Assembly: GCF_037975245.1 (NCBI RefSeq)
Contig: NC_092567.1
Coordinates: 24,144,376-24,208,375, forward strand
Reading direction: 5' to 3'
DNA: 64,000 nt
Origin: Apostichopus japonicus
Taxonomy: Eukaryota > Echinodermata > Holothuroidea > Aspidochirotida > Stichopodidae
The notes under the pieces were generated by a model. It saw only the letters and a list, made by a program, of their open reading frames with translations, searched no databases and was not told where the DNA came from. Of this stretch, positions 60,865 through 64,000 are shown in pieces. The number at the start of each line of letters is the position of its first letter. The stretch's first letter is position 1. A program made the translations under genes and the position numbers.

Positions 60865-60870
60865 TTTATA
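60865..60870 (-). promoter_or_regulatory. Possible TATA box upstream of the ammonium transporter
   Basis: TATAAA on the minus strand (in TTTTATAAAGGGA) lies about 310 bp upstream of the exon 1 ATG. If used, the 5' UTR would contain upstream ATGs (for example the 70-codon frame 60,559-60,771). No transcript evidence is available. Confidence 0.25.
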
Positions 60871-61982
60871 AAACGGGTGAAATGTCAAGGTATACATGCA
60901 CTGAACGTAATTGACTTTGTCGGGGTAGCTTATATAACAATCGGATTTTATGTAACGAAAGGGACAAACACATCTCTGATAATAGAGGACTATGGTTTAT
61001 AAATGTAGGCCCACCTCAGCTAAGAACCTGTCCACAATAACCCCGCCCCCCCCCCGTAGATTACCCCCCGTAGGGCCAATGTACCCAACATTCTTTTTTC
61101 TTTGTTTTAACTTATCATTCCATGTTTCGTTTTTTCTTTTTCTAATTCGTTAGCTCAATGACATTATGACGAAGAGTCACTACCACAACCTGTTGACTAT
61201 TGGACAAACATATATACCTGACAAAGATTTTCTCCCGTTTCCCCTGAAGTTGTAACTTTTGTTGGAGTATATGTTTTGAAGTTGTTTAAGTAAATTTGTA
61301 CTAATGGTCCTGGTCAAATATGTGTTATATAGATAAGTAACACTTTTAGGTATGCAGAGGTCATATACAGTGCCGCAAATAATTAATACCATAGTAGAGG
61401 ATCCATATAGGAGAGGGCGTGACCCTGTGCTCGTTGAAGCAGACTCTAAGGTAAGGAACCTATGGTCCCCTCCTCCCCTACCCCAATAAAAAATTTAAAA
61501 ATAGACGTGAATCAGTGTCTGTGACATCACAAATCCTGTGATATTCAATTTATGACAAATTTAATTCAAACATGTTACTTTTAGCTTTAAGTATTCTTTC
61601 CTCTGATTGGATAACATTGAATACTAAAATCCCCTATACCTTTTTTTCGGTTCAGTAGCTCAAGTTTCATTTTGAATGATGAAAGGAAATTCGATACCTT
61701 TGAACAATTTCCATTGGTATTTTACATACAAATAAAACCAAATGGACAGGAGATCGAATGATGGAGTAATAATTTGCTCGCCAATTAACTCTGGTGAAAA
61801 GTTGTGACGAATTGTTTTATATTTGGACCTATATTGTTGTCTTACCTTCAGCAAAATGTCAGTGATTAATATCAAATTGGTGTGTCTTCCAGCACAATTT
61901 TCTATTATTACAATTTAAAATCGATATGGTTAAATCAAAATGGATATATGTTTATCATTCGCAGAGTAGGACATAATTACAA
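60871..61982. other. DNA upstream of the ammonium transporter
   Basis: There is a C-homopolymer at about 61,045-61,055. No gene or element is recognised. Confidence 0.5.
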
Positions 61983-62492
61983 TTGATAATCAATGATCAA
62001 TTGATAGTCACTGATCACTTGATGGTTACTGATCAATTGACAGTTACTGATCAATTGATAGTCAATGATCAATTGATAGTCATTGATCATTGATGGTTAC
62101 TGATCAATTGATGGTCACTGATCAATCGATGTTCACTGATCAATTGATAGTCATTGATCATTGATGGTTACTGATCAATTGATGGTCACTGATCAATCGA
62201 TGTTCACTGATCAATTGATAGTCCATGATGAATTGATATTCAATGATCAGTTGGTAGTCAGTGATCAGTTGATAGTCAGTGATCAATAGATAGTCACTAA
62301 TCAATTGATAGTCATTGATCAATTGATAGTCATTGATCAATTGATAGTCATTGATCATTGATGGTTACTGATCAATTGATGGTCATTGATCAATTGATAG
62401 TCACTGATCAATAGATAGTCATTGATCAATAGATAGTCACTGATCAATAGATATTCTTTGATCAATTAATGATCACTGATCAATTGATGGTC
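61983..62492. repeat. 18-bp self-complementary minisatellite, about 28 copies
   Basis: The unit is TGATCAATTGATAGTCAC and close variants; the minus strand reads as a repeating Leu-Ile-Asn-Asp-Tyr-Gln frame. Each unit carries the palindromes TGATCA and CAATTG, so single strands can fold at many registers. The repeats are contiguous with no unique spacers, so this is not a CRISPR array. Confidence 0.93.
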
Positions 62493-62694
62493 ACAAAATT
62501 GAATATTATCTGCATCGCCAGGTTAAAACCATATATCCTCATATAGAATGATTTCGTCATGCCCATGAAGCTGAAGATAAATTTTGTAACTTTTTATATT
62601 ATTTAGGTTTTTTTTTATTTTTATCTACGAAGCAAAACAATGTTTCTACCAAAAATGTTTCTATCCACTATTTTTATTAACTTAATTTAACTTG

Positions 62695-62797
62695 ATTTGT
62701 ATTGTCTTTAAATTCTACTTATTATTGTTTTATTCTTCATCATGTAAAGCGCATATGAATATAGATATGTTATAGTATTTGCGCTATATAAGGAACC

Positions 62798-62836
<39 letters not shown>
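62695..62836 (+). mobile_element. SINE/LINE-type 3' tail
   Basis: The sequence TGTAAAGCGCATATGAATAT, then TATTTGCGCTATATAAGG, ends in (AAT)n at about 62,799-62,836. The GCGCTATATAA plus ATA-repeat ending is the usual tail of tRNA-SINEs and partner LINEs and resembles the tail of the SINE at 48.2 kb. The head is not recognisable, so this is a truncated copy. Confidence 0.5.
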
Positions 62837-62837
<1 letters not shown>

Positions 62838-62839
<2 letters not shown>

Positions 62840-63170
62840 GAAGTTGTATTTTGATGAAATTCTACATACAGAGAACATTGACAGCCGTAAGCAAACATTC
62901 GGAATCATGTTAGGTTTCAAGGATAAATCAACAAGATGATTTTAGATCCCCCCTAGTGATAGCACAGACGAAGTAATCAAACCATTTCTTGACGGTTGGA
63001 ACTTGCGTTTAGGCAGTCAAAATAGTTTAAATACATTTAATCAACCATATCCCAAGTTACAGGCAATATAATCAGATGTGGTTTTCAACTAACAGTGCGA
63101 AATATGTGTCTTTACAAGTTGGGGTAATTGTTACTACGTTGTCTTTCAACTGAATACCCATTTAATTAGA
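62838..63170 (+). repeat. Dispersed repeat, partner of 51042-51380
   Basis: It carries the same landmarks as the 51-kb copy (TATTTTGATGAAATTCTAC, TTTCAAGGATAA, AGTCAAAATAG, TCAACTAACAGTGCG). It directly follows the (AAT)n tail at 62,836. Confidence 0.65.
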
Positions 63171-63309
63171 AATTTATCGAAATTATACTCCATCTTTACA
63201 CCAGCTGGGTACCTTAGCAAATGCCGTAATACGCTTACACGATGTCTTTTAGATGATAGCTTATATAACGTTGGATGATCACATCTCAAAATTCCGCATG
63301 AGCGAACTG

Positions 63310-63490
63310 CAGGGGCGGATGCAGGATTTTTGACAGGGGGGGTCTGACTGGTCCAGCCGCGCCTGATCGAAAGACTATCTAAGCGGAGCGCCACCATCGG
63401 TTGGCGCGGAGCGTACCAGAAAATTTTTGGCTTTACAACCCCCCCCCCCCCAGATGGCCGGAAACGGCACTTCCCGAGTATTCTAAGCTG
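63310..63490 (-). repeat. Hairpin-bearing hAT-like arm, copy 4 (reverse orientation)
   Basis: The plus-strand edge CAGGGGCGGATGCAGGATTT starts at 63,310. Inside are CTATCTAAGCGGAGCGCCAC and CATCGGTTGGCGCGGAGCGT, the reverse complement of the conserved block in the 42.7-, 57.8- and 58.9-kb copies. The other end was not defined. Confidence 0.75.
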
Positions 63491-63656
63491 CATGTACCTA
63501 GCCTGAAAATATGGATCTCATGTCTGCAATTTCTCAATTGATGAGAAAAAAACTATCTATGAAATATGGTAATTACATATCAGATGAGTTGAGATGATAC
63601 AAAAATCATGCCTTTAGCCACCAATCCCCCTCCCGTTCCGTCACCACTGTTTGATG

Positions 63657-64000
63657 CAGGGCCGGATCCAGGATTCTGGAAGGGTGAGGGGTTTGGCCTC
63701 CAGTGATCCTAGGGTCTAAGGGGAGTGGGTTTCCCTCTATCCATTGTGAAATTCTTGGATATTTAAGTACAACAGGGAACCCCCTTCAATTTAGCCATTC
63801 AAAGCACCTACAAAAACTCACTCGAAATGTATCTGCATCAGTACGAGTTAGCTAGTTTTATTGATGATCTATTCATGGTAGATTGGAGAAAACAAACACC
63901 GTGGATGTTTCTCAATGAACTTTCGGACCACTTCGTCAGTAGGAGTGTTATAATACGTGTTCATGAGAACAAGAGCTCTGAGACGTTCCTTGCCCATTGT
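63657..64000 (-). mobile_element. hAT transposon, partial, running off the window
   Basis: A hAT-like end on the plus strand (CAGGGCCGGATCCAGGATTC, 63,657) lies just downstream of a minus-strand transposase C-terminus (63869-64000). This is the arrangement expected for the 3' end of a hAT element whose body lies beyond position 64,000. Confidence 0.65.
63869..64000 (-). CDS. hAT transposase, C-terminal end (partial)
   Basis: An open frame enters from the window edge and stops at TAG 63869-63871. It encodes TMGKERLRALVLMNTYYNTP, then EVVRKFIEKHPRCLF. The T-M-G-x-E-R-L-x-x-L-x-x-x-N block and the closing H-P-R match the last segment of hAT transposases. The visible part is intact, unlike the 42-kb fragment, so the full gene might be intact too. 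Confidence 0.7.
   Translation of the reverse strand, partial: TMGKERLRALVLMNTYYNTPTDEVVRKFIEKHPRCLFSPIYHE

Noticed and set aside
61983-62492. CRISPR array
   Set aside because: The repeats are contiguous with no unique spacers, and the window is a eukaryotic genome with introns.

Overview
The window is a piece of an animal nuclear genome: AT-rich, intron-containing genes, microsatellites and minisatellites, long G/C homopolymers, and hAT, LINE, Penelope-like and SINE remnants. The two genes (a large sacsin-like protein and an AMT-type ammonium transporter) and the repeat style suggest a marine invertebrate. An echinoderm, perhaps a sea cucumber, is my inference and not proven by the sequence.

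Layout. About 1-4.49 kb is non-coding (a 142-bp duplicated segment, perhaps sacsin 3' UTR). From 4.49 to 20.82 kb, minus strand, lies a sacsin-like gene. It has one giant 11.16-kb 3' exon and four smaller upstream exons whose splice phases all agree, about 4,350 residues in total; the extreme 5' end is not found. From 20.8 to 38.1 kb is gene-poor DNA. It holds a 2-kb inverted duplication containing a LINE reverse-transcriptase remnant (21.75-23.89 against 33.35-35.54 kb), a hAT-type MITE with perfect target duplications, a near-perfect palindrome inside a tandem array, a broken THAP-like open frame, an unassigned open frame, a Penelope-like remnant and a tRNA-derived SINE.

From 38.12 to 60.56 kb, minus strand, is a complete AMT-type ammonium transporter gene. 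I rebuilt 11 exons by splice sites and phase: 1,431 nt, 476 aa, initiator Met to stop, with both twin pore histidines. Its introns carry a 1.77-kb hAT element with a perfect 8-bp target duplication and a nested MITE, a long ATG/CAT microsatellite, a SINE touching a splice acceptor, an 82-84-bp minisatellite, a LINE 3' end, and a 2.4-kb nest of hAT-like elements. From 60.6 to 64 kb there is an 18-bp self-complementary minisatellite, another copy of the hairpin-bearing hAT-like repeat, and the end of a further hAT transposase running off the window.

The two genes are independent: a chaperone-type protein and a membrane ammonium channel, both on the minus strand with about 17 kb between them. 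I found no cluster or operon-like system, CRISPR array, rRNA or functional tRNA. The most informative content is the transposon archaeology: dated insertions, an empty site in a paralogous copy, nested elements, and a conserved hairpin shared by four dispersed repeats.
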